Below are positions 7,924-17,203 of a stretch of 64,000 nucleotides of DNA, in pieces (position 1 is the first letter of the stretch; the number at the start of each line of letters is the position of its first letter). The stretch is taken from assembly GCF_000247605.1 (NCBI RefSeq), contig NC_016894.1, forward strand, positions 2,097,732 to 2,161,731, in the 5' to 3' direction. The notes under the pieces are model-generated. The model searched no databases. It was not told the origin of the DNA and saw only the letters and a list, made by a program, of their open reading frames with translations. The translations under genes and the position numbers were made by a program. The DNA comes from Acetobacterium woodii DSM 1030 (GTDB taxonomy: Bacteria > Bacillota > Clostridia > Eubacteriales > Eubacteriaceae).

Positions 7924-8025
7924 ATGAGCCTTACCATGGACAAGCTATTTTTATGGTGCCATGAAAATGGGGGTGTCAGTTTCCTGTTTTTTCTGTTGCT
8001 TCTGACATTGTTTATGATAAGGTGA
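7924..8025 (+). CDS. Small possible membrane peptide, 33 aa
   Basis: ATG 7924 follows GGAGG (7912-7916) by seven bases, an excellent ribosome binding site for this genome. The peptide MSLTMDKLFLWCHENGGVSF then runs into a hydrophobic FFLLLLTLFMI tail and stops at 8023-8025. It lies 17 nt after the glycosyltransferase and overlaps the 3' end of the convergent exonuclease. It may be a real small membrane protein or the 5' end of a gene cut off when the exonuclease was placed here. Confidence 0.35.
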   Translation: MSLTMDKLFLWCHENGGVSFLFFLLLLTLFMIR

Positions 8026-8646
8026 ATGGTTGTTCTTAAACTCCGATACGAGGATTAGGTTATCCAGATCTTCTACACAGTTAATAATACCAGCGTGTGT
8101 TTTTAATGACTGGTAGAGATTATTGACGGCAAGACAATCTGAAAGGGCGCGGTGAGCATGGGTATTTTGCAGAGCACATTTTTCACACAGCGTCGTAATT
8201 CGGTAATTTTCCGCCGCTTGTTGCTGTTCTCTGAATAAGGCTTTAATATCAATATAATCATTTTTAAAATATTGATGGAGATGAATTTCACATTGATCAT
8301 ACAGGAAATTAACATCCGTATTAATATTGTGGCCAATTAAAACGTGATCCCCAACAAATGACAAAAACGAATCTAACACCATAGTGATCGGATTAGTTTT
8401 AGCCAACATATCATTGCTAATCCCGGTTAGATTGGAAATATAGTTACTAATTGGATTGCGTGGTTGAGCCAGCGATTGAAAAATTGAAGAAATTTTGTTA
8501 TTAGTGACTTTTACCGCCCCAATTTCAATAATTTCATCGCTTTTAGAATTAAAACCGGTTGTTTCAATATCAATAATTACATAATCGCTCGGAAACGTCA
8601 GCAGGCTTTGACCTTTATATTGACGTGAAATAAATTGTGTATTCAT
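7951..8646 (-). CDS. DnaQ-like DEDDh 3'-5' exonuclease
   Basis: A 231-aa exonuclease of the PolC/DnaQ epsilon type. ExoI is DIETTG with Asp26 and Glu28, ExoII is HNINTDVNF with Asp111, and ExoIII is HRALSD with His165 and Asp170, so all four acidic residues and the general-base His are present. The start is supported by AAGGAGAATAAGTC directly upstream on the minus strand. It has no polymerase domain and probably acts as a free-standing single-strand exonuclease in repair. The last 30 residues are basic and Gln-rich. It is convergent with the glycosyltransferase operon and shows no operon partner. Confidence 0.85.
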   Translation of the reverse strand: MNTQFISRQYKGQSLLTFPSDYVIIDIETTGFNSKSDEIIEIGAVKVTNNKISSIFQSLAQPRNPISNYISNLTGISNDMLAKTNPITMVLDSFLSFVGDHVLIGHNINTDVNFLYDQCEIHLHQYFKNDYIDIKALFREQQQAAENYRITTLCEKCALQNTHAHRALSDCLAVNNLYQSLKTHAGIINCVEDLDNLILVSEFKNNHSPYHKQCQKQQKKQETDTPIFMAP

Positions 8647-9032
8647 GACTTATTCTCCTTAATTAACGGGTATTTTTTATGATTTAAATGATCTTTAACT
8701 TTGTTATCTTTATAACCAATAAATTTTATATTATTCACATGGTTGCGCAATTGTTTATTATATCTTTTGAAAATCACTATTTTTTAGTCATTAATCATCA
8801 ACCATATAAATAAATCAAAACGGACGTCATTCCTGTTTGTTCAGCGGATGACGTTTTTTTAACTGGAATTAATTGCTGATAAACGTTTATAAAATAAAAA
8901 ATAACGGCGGTTGCAAAAAAAAGTCCTGACAAGAATCAGATTCTTCCTTTAACTGTCAGTTGATGTTACAATAATATTAATGATTCGTAAAATAAGAACG
9001 ATTGAATAAAAGTGAAGATGGAGAACTATTCA
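8647..9032. other. AT-rich divergent intergenic region with orphan terminator
   Basis: A 386-bp gap between the divergent exonuclease and hsdR-like genes. It must contain both promoters, but no clear -35/-10 pair stands out. The one clear element is a plus-strand terminator at 8824-8860 that is not downstream of any plus-strand gene. Confidence 0.5.
8824..8860 (+). terminator. Orphan rho-independent terminator
   Basis: ACGTCAT 8824-8830 pairs with ATGACGT 8848-8854 and a run of T follows. No annotated plus-strand gene ends before it within 900 bp except the glycosyltransferase or 33-aa frame, so it may end an unannotated small RNA or a readthrough transcript. Confidence 0.6.
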
Positions 9033-12000
9033 ATGAAATCAAATTTCGAATTTTTGAATGAAAAATTTCCAGAATTAACCCTTTTGGGAAGTCTGGCTGA
9101 AGATTATCTTTATAGTGATGTTAATTCCTGTTTAATCAAGTTGGGACTATTTGGGGAAACCATCGTCAATCTAATGTTGGAGATGGATGGACTTACTCCG
9201 CCGAAATATGACAATACCCATGCTAATCGCCTACGCTTATTAAAAAGAGAAGGGTTAATTCAACCGGCCGTAGATGACCTTTTTTTTGCCTTGCGTAAAG
9301 CAAGAAACAAAGCAGTCCATGAGGGTTATGCAAATTTTAATGATGCCCTGATTCTCTTAAAACTGACCTATGGATTGGGGGTCTGGTTTATGCAGACCTA
9401 TGGCAATTGGACTGAGCAACCAGCTATTTTTGAGGTGCCCATGAATCATTCTAATAGTTTGGAGCACGAGGGCTCCCGAAATAAAAAAGAACAAGAATTA
9501 GTAACCCTTCGGAACGAGGCAACGCCAGTGGCTACTGATCATGTGCTCAATTATGCCGAACGCTTACAACAGTCGGCACTAGCTGCCAAGCAGTTGGACT
9601 TATGTGAAAAAGAGACTCGTTTTATGGTCGATGGCCAACTTCAAAAAGTTGGCTGGGAAGCAGATTCGCTGACATTAAATTACGCCAATGGTACACGGCC
9701 ACAAAAAGGCCGAAATCTGGCTATTGCTAAATGGCCGACAAATAAAAACGAAACAGCTCGGGGAATGGTAGATTATGCGCTTTTTGTCGGGCTTTTTTTT
9801 GTTGCTATTGTCGAGGTCCAGTGTAATATTCAAGACGCAGCCAGTCTCATTGAAAGTCTATGTGAATATTCAGCGGAAAATATCAGCGATATTCCCCGAG
9901 AATCCCGGATTAATCGTTGGGATCGATATAAAGCACCGTTATTGTTTGCGACTAATGGCATCCAAATTCGCGGTGCCACTGAAACACAAGCCGGAATTTG
10001 GTTTAAAGATATCAGAAATCCGTTCAATCCTAAAAAAGCGTTACAAGGTTGGATGAGTCCGATTAGTATCCTCGAGTTACTGGCCAACGATATCGTGACC
10101 GCCAATGCCGAACTGGAAGAGTTGGTTTATGACTTTTTACGGGAAAAAGACGGACTTAATCTTAGAAATTACCAGGTTTCGGCCATCCAGGCAGCTGAAA
10201 AAGCCATCATTTATGGCCAAAAAAGAGTCCTGTTATCAATGGCAACAGGAACTGGAAAAACGCGGACGTTATTGGGTCTGATCTACCGTTTTCTTAAAAC
10301 GGGCCGATTTCGTCGGATTCTCTTTCTGGTAGACAGTTCCAGTTTAGGTGAACAAACCAAAAACATTTTTAAAGAAATGCGTTTGGAAGATCTGATGACT
10401 TTAGATGAAATTTATAGTATCAAAACCCTTGACGGTGACGATCACGATTTGGCAACTAAAATTCATATTGGTTCAGTTCAAGAGCTTGTAAAACGTATTA
10501 TCTATAATGAAGAAGTTGTTAAACCCTCGGTGACTGACTACGATTTGATTGTGATTGATGAAGCGCATCGCGGATTTGTTTTAAATACTAAAATGGAAGA
10601 TAATGAACAGCTTTATAAAAACCGCCGTGACTATATCCGAAAATATGCTCAGATTCTTGATTATTTTCATGCTACAATTGTCGCGATGACAGCTACACCG
10701 GCGCAGCACACCAGTGCGCTTTTTGGTCGACCGGTCTTTCACTATTCGTATAGCGAGGCGGTAATTGATGGTTTTTTGGTCGATCACAATCCGCCTCAGG
10801 AAATGGATACCACCTTAGCTTGGCAAGCACTGATCGATGCTCAACTCATTGTCCCGGTGCGCCCCGAAAATGTCACTAATTGGGATGAACTGACGGATGA
10901 ACTGGGATTTGAAGTCGAAAGCATCAATCGCCATATTACACCTCAAAGTTTTACGGTCAAGGTGATTAATGAAATCGCCCTCTATCTTGAACCCCAGGGA
11001 AATGGGAAAACATTAATCTTTGCCGTTGACGAATACCATGCCGATAATATTGTTGCCAACCTCAGAAAAATCTATGAACCATTGGGTTTTGACCCCGACG
11101 TCGTGATGAAACTTAGTCGTGATGTTTCGGCCAAAAACCGAAATCTAAGCAGCAAAACGATTAAGCAATTTCAAAATGAAAAATTCCCCAGAATTGCAGT
11201 GACAGCTGATTATCATGCAAATGAGATCAATGTTCCGGAAATCACTAAACTGGTATTTATGAGCTGGATTGATTCTCGCATTTTGTTTGAGCAGATGCTC
11301 GGCAAAGCAACTAGACGGTGCCCGGCGATTGGAAAAACACATTTTGATATTTATGATCCGGTAGGATTTTATCAGGCTTTTAAAGCATTTATTAACATCG
11401 GACCTGTTATCAACAATGCTATTTCTGATTTTAGCGGACAACTCAATCAACTCGATAAACTTGAATCCGAGGATGATGTTAAAATTACGATAGAGCAAAT
11501 AATCGTGATGCTTCATCGCCAAAAAAGCAATTTCGATGAGCAGACCCTCAGGCATTTTAGTGATTTAACAGCGGGCCTCAGTCCCGATCAATTTATTGAA
11601 AATATTCAGGAGATGACGATAAAAGAGGCTCAAAATTATCTCCTCGGTCAGCAAAAACTGTTTGCATTGCTTGATCATGACGGTTTACAACTTTTCAAAA
11701 AAGAGGATAGCAAAAATATCGTGGCAAAACGCTATCTGGAGGAGTTTAAACACTATTTAATCAATCATGATAATCAAAATGAAATCATCGATTGTATTTG
11801 CAAACGCCCCGAACAATTGACTCGCACGGATTTAAAACGGTTAACTCTGGAATTGGAACGAAATGACTTTACCGAGGATCGTTTAAATCATGCCTGGCAG
11901 GATGTGACTGGTGAAAGGCGTCGATTAGATCTAATTGGATTGATTCGTCAGCAGATTTTAGGTTTAGATGAATTGAGTCACATTAAGCGGATCAAAAAAG

Positions 12001-12248
12001 CCGTAAATAATTTAAAGAAAAATCATGATTTTAATCAAGAACAGCTTAAATGGATCAACCGGATCGAAAACAATATCTTATTCGAGACGGTTTTGGACCG
12101 AGACATCTTTACCGTGGGAGCCTTTAAAAAAGCTGGTGGATTTTTTAAAATCGATCAACTTTTTAAAAATAATCTTGATCAACTGCTTAATGAGTTAAAA
12201 AATGATCTTTATTTTAAGGGGGGAACAGATGATCATGAAAACGAGTGA
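9033..12248 (+). CDS. Type I restriction HsdR-like protein with altered nuclease and helicase motifs
   Basis: A 1071-aa protein in the usual HsdR order. An N-terminal DUF4145-like region (about 15-110) is followed by an HSDR_N nuclease-like domain (about 190-340), two SF2 helicase lobes (about 375-790) and a C-terminal region. Walker A MATGTGKT is at 403-410, DEAH at 509-512, and the TATP motif is present. In the nuclease the usual D...ExK becomes Asp247...Glu261-Val-Gln263, losing the catalytic lysine. Motif V, normally like TTGIDVP, reads HANEINVP at 728-735. Motif VI reads QMLGKATR (754-761) instead of QMLGRATR. ATG 9033 is preferred because GATGGAG precedes it; a GTG at 9012 lacks an RBS. 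The stop lies 20 nt inside the hsdM-like gene. Confidence 0.82.
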   Translation: MKSNFEFLNEKFPELTLLGSLAEDYLYSDVNSCLIKLGLFGETIVNLMLEMDGLTPPKYDNTHANRLRLLKREGLIQPAVDDLFFALRKARNKAVHEGYANFNDALILLKLTYGLGVWFMQTYGNWTEQPAIFEVPMNHSNSLEHEGSRNKKEQELVTLRNEATPVATDHVLNYAERLQQSALAAKQLDLCEKETRFMVDGQLQKVGWEADSLTLNYANGTRPQKGRNLAIAKWPTNKNETARGMVDYALFVGLFFVAIVEVQCNIQDAASLIESLCEYSAENISDIPRESRINRWDRYKAPLLFATNGIQIRGATETQAGIWFKDIRNPFNPKKALQGWMSPISILELLANDIVTANAELEELVYDFLREKDGLNLRNYQVSAIQAAEKAIIYGQKRVLLSMATGTGKTRTLLGLIYRFLKTGRFRRILFLVDSSSLGEQTKNIFKEMRLEDLMTLDEIYSIKTLDGDDHDLATKIHIGSVQELVKRIIYNEEVVKPSVTDYDLIVIDEAHRGFVLNTKMEDNEQLYKNRRDYIRKYAQILDYFHATIVAMTATPAQHTSALFGRPVFHYSYSEAVIDGFLVDHNPPQEMDTTLAWQALIDAQLIVPVRPENVTNWDELTDELGFEVESINRHITPQSFTVKVINEIALYLEPQGNGKTLIFAVDEYHADNIVANLRKIYEPLGFDPDVVMKLSRDVSAKNRNLSSKTIKQFQNEKFPRIAVTADYHANEINVPEITKLVFMSWIDSRILFEQMLGKATRRCPAIGKTHFDIYDPVGFYQAFKAFINIGPVINNAISDFSGQLNQLDKLESEDDVKITIEQIIVMLHRQKSNFDEQTLRHFSDLTAGLSPDQFIENIQEMTIKEAQNYLLGQQKLFALLDHDGLQLFKKEDSKNIVAKRYLEEFKHYLINHDNQNEIIDCICKRPEQLTRTDLKRLTLELERNDFTEDRLNHAWQDVTGERRRLDLIGLIRQQILGLDELSHIKRIKKAVNNLKKNHDFNQEQLKWINRIENNILFETVLDRDIFTVGAFKKAGGFFKIDQLFKNNLDQLLNELKNDLYFKGGTDDHENE

Positions 12249-13515
12249 ATTATTACTAAAATTTAGTGATTCCTGCCAAATGCTGGGAGCTAGTAAAATC
12301 ACCACCCATCGGTTTGCTACCGAGTTAACGTACTTATTGTTTCTTAAGATGATCGATGAAAAAGAGCTTGAAGCTTGCCTTCCTGAAAAGTACAGCTGGG
12401 CCTCATTAGTAAAAAAACAAGGAATTGAGCTGAAACGTTTTTACAACGAATTGCTCACCAATCTCAGTGAAAATTACAATAGCGTAACGCGTCAAATTTA
12501 CGTCGGCTCGCACTCATCCATTGCAGAACCAAAAAACCTGGAAAAAATGATCCGCTGTATTGATGCGTTGGATTGGTATGAGGCTAAAACCGAAGGGTTG
12601 GCAATTACTTTTGAAAAACTCCTTGATAAAGTTGTCGCTGAAAACAAAAACGCTGCTGATTTTTTCTTTACACCCAAGCGTTTAATTGATCTAATGGTGA
12701 TTTTATTGGCCCCACAACCAGGTGAACGTTGCAACGATCCCGTTTGTGGAACCTTTGATTTTATGATTGCTGCCGATCAGTTTGTAAAAGCCCAAACCGA
12801 CAATAATTTTATGTTACCCCTTGAAGCTCAGGAGTTCCAGATTTGTCAAGCCTTTACTGGTTGCGAAGCGATTCATGAAAGCCAACGTCTGGGGTTGATG
12901 AATGCCTTTCTCCACGACTTGGAAGGCGAGATTACGCTTGGTGATGTGATGTCAAGCCAGGGTCAAAAACTTAAAAATTATGATTTGATTTTAACTAACC
13001 TGGTCTTTGAAACAAAACATGAAATGGAGCTGACTACTCGAAAAGATCTTACCTACCCAACAAAAGAACGGGCATTAAATATTCTTCAGCATATTTATCG
13101 GAGTTTAAAAGCTGATGGCAACGCCCGTGCCGGCGTAATTCTTACGGATGCTGTTTTAGCCAATGAAACCGAGGGCATCGCAATCCGACATGACCTTATG
13201 AATAAATGTGATCTCCAGCAGGTGCTTTTTCTTCCAGCTGGTCTTTTCGGGGCAAATGATCAGGGCAGTAGTGTTTTATTTTTCACACGAGGCCAAACTG
13301 AGAAAAACAACACCAAAGAAGTATGGTTTTATGATTTACATACTGGTATTAACCCATGTGAGAAGGCTTTTGAATCCAAACATTTTAACGCTGTAAAAAA
13401 AGCTTTTACGGCTAAAAACCGCCATAAAATAAAAGATATTCGATTTTTTTGTCGATCTCGAGATGTGCTCAGGAATAATTACGAGCGACTGGACTATCAT
13501 TCAATCAATCGTTAA
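12229..13515 (+). CDS. HsdM-like N6-adenine methylase homologue with degenerate catalytic motifs
   Basis: A 428-aa protein, slightly short for HsdM. The N-terminal helical HsdM_N domain (about 5-130) and the region around DWYEAKTEGLAITFEKLL and FFFTPKRLIDLMV are family-like. SAM-binding motif I, normally DPACGTGGFL, reads DPVCGTFDFM at 170-179. Catalytic motif IV, normally NPPF, reads NLVF at 257-260. Methylation activity is therefore unlikely. ATG 12229 follows a GGGGGG Shine-Dalgarno-like run and overlaps the hsdR-like gene by 20 nt. No hsdS follows; the next gene is a signalling protein. It could be a structural partner of the HsdR-like ATPase. Confidence 0.8.
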   Translation: MIMKTSELLLKFSDSCQMLGASKITTHRFATELTYLLFLKMIDEKELEACLPEKYSWASLVKKQGIELKRFYNELLTNLSENYNSVTRQIYVGSHSSIAEPKNLEKMIRCIDALDWYEAKTEGLAITFEKLLDKVVAENKNAADFFFTPKRLIDLMVILLAPQPGERCNDPVCGTFDFMIAADQFVKAQTDNNFMLPLEAQEFQICQAFTGCEAIHESQRLGLMNAFLHDLEGEITLGDVMSSQGQKLKNYDLILTNLVFETKHEMELTTRKDLTYPTKERALNILQHIYRSLKADGNARAGVILTDAVLANETEGIAIRHDLMNKCDLQQVLFLPAGLFGANDQGSSVLFFTRGQTEKNNTKEVWFYDLHTGINPCEKAFESKHFNAVKKAFTAKNRHKIKDIRFFCRSRDVLRNNYERLDYHSINR

Positions 13516-13566
13516 ACAAAATTCCAATTTGTCGGGCTAAAAATGCGAAAATTGACTTGCCGTGGG

Positions 13567-13572
13567 TATAAT
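13567..13572 (+). promoter_or_regulatory. Possible -10 element (TATAAT)
   Basis: A perfect TATAAT lies 143 nt upstream of the PAS-EAL-PilZ gene, preceded by TG two bases away. A TTGACT at 13552-13557 is too close (9 bp) to serve as its -35. Likely but unproven promoter. Confidence 0.3.
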
Positions 13573-13714
13573 GATTGATAATGGGATTCTAATCTAAGAT
13601 CCTTCAAGTAGGTGATGTTACCTTTTTGTCGCAATTAACGCCAAACTTGTAAAAATCGGTTAAAGTTTGAAAAAATTGTTAAAATTTAAATATTTTTGAA
13701 AAGAGGTATCTATT

Positions 13715-16700
13715 GTGGCTTTTGAAAATTTATTAAATCGTTTAAAAATGAAAGAACTATCAGAAATTCCGGAGAACGATCAATGGTATCTGGAAAATCG
13801 GCGTTATACTCAAGAAATGATGAAAATAGGAACATGGACTTATGAAATTGGGAATGAAATTGTTTATTATACTGACGAATATTTCAATATTTTTGAAACA
13901 ACTGCCGAAAAATTTGATGGTAATGCTGAGTCATATTATCAATTAGTTAATCCGGTAGATATAGACAAGGTAAAAGCATCGCGGGAAAAAGCGTTAAGTG
14001 GTTTTAATCAGGAATTAGAATATGGTATTATAACCGAGCGTGGGAAAAAGAAATTTGTACGCGAAAAAATGAAGATCATTTCAAACGAAACAGGAACTCC
14101 CAGCAAAATTATTGGCGTTCTACAAGATATCACCGAAGAAAAAACGGTTGAAAATAGTTTAAAAGAACTGGGCGAAAATTTAAATTTAGGGCAAAAAGTA
14201 GCCGGTATCGGGAGCTGGAAGTATAATTCGGTCAAAAATGAAATCTTCTGGTCTGACGAGATTTATCGGATCTATGACCTTAAACCGGAAGAATTTAAAG
14301 GTACCGTCATTGAATTAATTGATTTAACTTATCCTGAGGATCGTTATATCTTAAAAAAATTAACCCAAAAAAGATTAAACAACGAACGATTCGATATGCA
14401 ATACCGGATACAACATAGAAACGGAACCATTAAGTATATCCGTTTAATCGGTGAGCCGATTAAAAATGAAGATCATCTCAATATTGATCTGGTCGGAACA
14501 ATTCAGGATATGACAGAAATAAAAGAGTTGGAAAATGAAATAATATTTATTAAAAAAAATCTTGAACGGGCCCAGCGACTGGCTAAAATTGGTAGTTGGG
14601 AGATGAATGTATTAACGAATCAGAATTTTATGTCCGATGAAGCACGTCGAATTTTCGGAGTTGCCACAGATGAATTTAAAGGAACATTTGAAGATTTTAT
14701 GAGCATGGTTCATCCCGATGACAAATATATTATTGATGAATCTTTTAAAAATGAGTTTTTAGAAGAGCCATTTAATATTGAATTTCGGGTGATTCGCAAA
14801 GACGGATCCATTCGCGATGTTACTCAGATCATCGAATTCAATCACGATAAAAATGGCAGACTATATCGTGTTTATGGAACAATCCAAGATATTACCGAAA
14901 AAAAAGAGTATGAAAAATCAATTCAATTAAAGCAAAATGAAATTGAAAGAATTCAACAACGGACAAAAATGCTCATTCAGGAATCCGGCGTTGTTTTTGA
15001 AATTATTACTGCCGATGGAGTTATCAAATACATTAGTGACACATCAAAGAAAGTAATAAATTACGACGCTGAGGGAATGATTGGGAAAAGTTTCTATGAC
15101 TATTATCAGCCTGATGAAATTCCATATTTAAAAGAATTAGTTCAACAAGCGATTGAAAATAAAGAGAGTACCCCAACTGGTATTATAACTTTTAAAGGAA
15201 AAACAGATAAGTCAATTTATCTCGAAGTGCATATCCAGAATTTTTTGAATCATCCGATTATTCAAGGGTTGATTTTAGATTTTCGGGATGTGACAAATCG
15301 CATCATCATGCAAAAAAAAATAGAAAAATTAGCATCTTATGATGAAACAACAGCTTTACCAAAACAGAATCAATTTAAAAAAGAACTAACTCAAAAATGC
15401 ATCGAGGCAAGTATTAATAACGCTAGCTTAATTGTCATGATGTTGGATTTTGAAGGATACAAAGATATTAATGATTCGCTAGGATATATGGTCGGACAAC
15501 AATTAATCATCCAAATTGTGATGCGTTTAAAAGGACTTTTAGGAAAAAACACTTTAATTTCACGCTATTCTGAAGATAAATTTGCGATTGTTATCGAACA
15601 TTTATTAAATCTTGAAGCCTATGAAGAACGGGTCCAAGAAGTGATTGACTTTTTTCACCGCTTGTTTAAGATTGATATTTTTGAATTTGATGTTAATATT
15701 AATATCGGAATCAGTGTTTATCCTCTTGAGATTGAAGAAAAAAGTGACGAAGCGCTTCAAGATTTAGACAATGAAACGTTAATAATTGGGGAAGATCAAA
15801 ATAGTGATGAAATCGAAAAATTAATTCAATATGCAAATATTGCTTTAGTCTGGTCTAAAAAAGAGGGGAAAAATCGCTATAAATTTTATTCATCAGAACT
15901 GAATATTCAAAACTATAAGCAATTCCAATTGCGTCATGATTTGAGAATGGCCATTAAAAAAGAGCAGTTTTTAGTTTACTATCAGCCAATGATACGGATT
16001 AAAAATAATAATATTTTAGCAGTTGAAGCACTGATTCGATGGAATCACCCCGATTGGGGGATTGTTTCACCCGAAGAATTTATTTTTCTCGCCGAAGAAA
16101 CCGGCGCAATCGTCGAAATGGGCAAATGGGTTTTGCGAAAAGTATGTTCCGACCACCGCTATTGGATCCAAAAAGGTTTTGGACCGGTTTATATTTCCGT
16201 CAATTTTTCAGGTATTCAGTTTTACGAACGAGATTTTGTTGAAAATATCAAAGAAATTCTAGCAGAATATGAAGTAGATCCGCAGTACTTGATCGTTGAA
16301 TTGACGGAGAGTCTTTTAATTGAAAATGCCTATAAAGCGGTTGAAGATATCCAAAAATTACAAGCAGCCGGGATAAAAGTAGCATTAGATGATTTTGGAA
16401 CCGGTTATTCATCATTAAGTTACCTAAAAAATTTTAATATTGATATAATTAAAATGGATGCTTCATTCCTTAAAAATATTTTGACCGATAAAACAACAAC
16501 AATTATTGCAAAAGCGATTATTAATCTGACGAAGGAACTGCACATTAAATTAGTCTCCGAAGGATTGGAAAATTGGGAACAGTTATCATTTTTGCGAGAA
16601 AACAATTGCTTTTCAGGGCAGGGTTACCTTTATTCAAGGCCAGTGCCACTTGAAAAAATCGATAGTATATTAGAAAAAGGGAAATGTCGTCCCGTACTCA

Positions 16701-17203
16701 ACAATACAACGTTTAAACCCCGAGTTGAACGTCGAAAATTCTTTAGACAGGCATTTCACGAATTGTTAAAAACTGATTTGACCATTCTTAAGATCAAAAA
16801 TAAAAAGATGAATGTTGGTAATTCAAAAGTTTTAGTCAAAAACATTGGCCCTGGTGGGTTATGCTTTATTTCTAACATTCAATTTCCGCTTGAACGTGAA
16901 TTTACGCTACAATTTGCAACTACGCTGTTAGGTAAAGAAATAAATGTTTATGGCACACCGGTTTGGGGTGAAGAAGTTGAGGATAATTTATTTGAATATG
17001 GTGTTAAATTTTTGATGGAGGAAAGTGAAAGTGAAGAAATGATGCGTTTGCTTTATGAAGTTCAAATTAAAATGAAACACAATATTTTATTTGCCGATGG
17101 AAGTTTCACCGACGAAACAGCTTACAATTATTTTAAAAATCTGACGGGTCAGCAAACACCGACAAAAGTAGATTTTAGTCAATATAAACGAAACAGATTT
17201 TAG
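13715..17203 (+). CDS. PAS sensor with degenerate GGDEF, EAL phosphodiesterase and PilZ domains
   Basis: A 1162-aa cytoplasmic c-di-GMP protein with no membrane segment. Four PAS/PAC units span about 25-530. A GGDEF-like domain (about 540-715) has lost its active-site loop (RYSEDKF in place of GGDEF near 617), so it is probably regulatory. The EAL domain (about 735-985) keeps EAL at 771-773, VNFSG, ELTES, DDFGTG and KMD, and should hydrolyse c-di-GMP to pGpG. A C-terminal PilZ-like domain (about 1005-1125) shows RRKFFR and NIGPGG, the RxxxR and (D/N)xSxxG-type binding motifs. GTG 13715 follows AGAGG. The downstream GGDEF remnant is in the same frame past its TAG stop. Confidence 0.86.
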   Translation: MAFENLLNRLKMKELSEIPENDQWYLENRRYTQEMMKIGTWTYEIGNEIVYYTDEYFNIFETTAEKFDGNAESYYQLVNPVDIDKVKASREKALSGFNQELEYGIITERGKKKFVREKMKIISNETGTPSKIIGVLQDITEEKTVENSLKELGENLNLGQKVAGIGSWKYNSVKNEIFWSDEIYRIYDLKPEEFKGTVIELIDLTYPEDRYILKKLTQKRLNNERFDMQYRIQHRNGTIKYIRLIGEPIKNEDHLNIDLVGTIQDMTEIKELENEIIFIKKNLERAQRLAKIGSWEMNVLTNQNFMSDEARRIFGVATDEFKGTFEDFMSMVHPDDKYIIDESFKNEFLEEPFNIEFRVIRKDGSIRDVTQIIEFNHDKNGRLYRVYGTIQDITEKKEYEKSIQLKQNEIERIQQRTKMLIQESGVVFEIITADGVIKYISDTSKKVINYDAEGMIGKSFYDYYQPDEIPYLKELVQQAIENKESTPTGIITFKGKTDKSIYLEVHIQNFLNHPIIQGLILDFRDVTNRIIMQKKIEKLASYDETTALPKQNQFKKELTQKCIEASINNASLIVMMLDFEGYKDINDSLGYMVGQQLIIQIVMRLKGLLGKNTLISRYSEDKFAIVIEHLLNLEAYEERVQEVIDFFHRLFKIDIFEFDVNINIGISVYPLEIEEKSDEALQDLDNETLIIGEDQNSDEIEKLIQYANIALVWSKKEGKNRYKFYSSELNIQNYKQFQLRHDLRMAIKKEQFLVYYQPMIRIKNNNILAVEALIRWNHPDWGIVSPEEFIFLAEETGAIVEMGKWVLRKVCSDHRYWIQKGFGPVYISVNFSGIQFYERDFVENIKEILAEYEVDPQYLIVELTESLLIENAYKAVEDIQKLQAAGIKVALDDFGTGYSSLSYLKNFNIDIIKMDASFLKNILTDKTTTIIAKAIINLTKELHIKLVSEGLENWEQLSFLRENNCFSGQGYLYSRPVPLEKIDSILEKGKCRPVLNNTTFKPRVERRKFFRQAFHELLKTDLTILKIKNKKMNVGNSKVLVKNIGPGGLCFISNIQFPLEREFTLQFATTLLGKEINVYGTPVWGEEVEDNLFEYGVKFLMEESESEEMMRLLYEVQIKMKHNILFADGSFTDETAYNYFKNLTGQQTPTKVDFSQYKRNRF

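Noticed and set aside
9033-13515. Ordinary active type I restriction-modification system
   Set aside because: The nuclease lysine and methylase motifs I and IV are replaced and no specificity subunit is present.
17201-17203. Pyrrolysine-encoded TAG joining EAL-PilZ to GGDEF
   Set aside because: The downstream GGDEF lacks its first third and no pyl genes are visible, so a remnant is the simpler reading.
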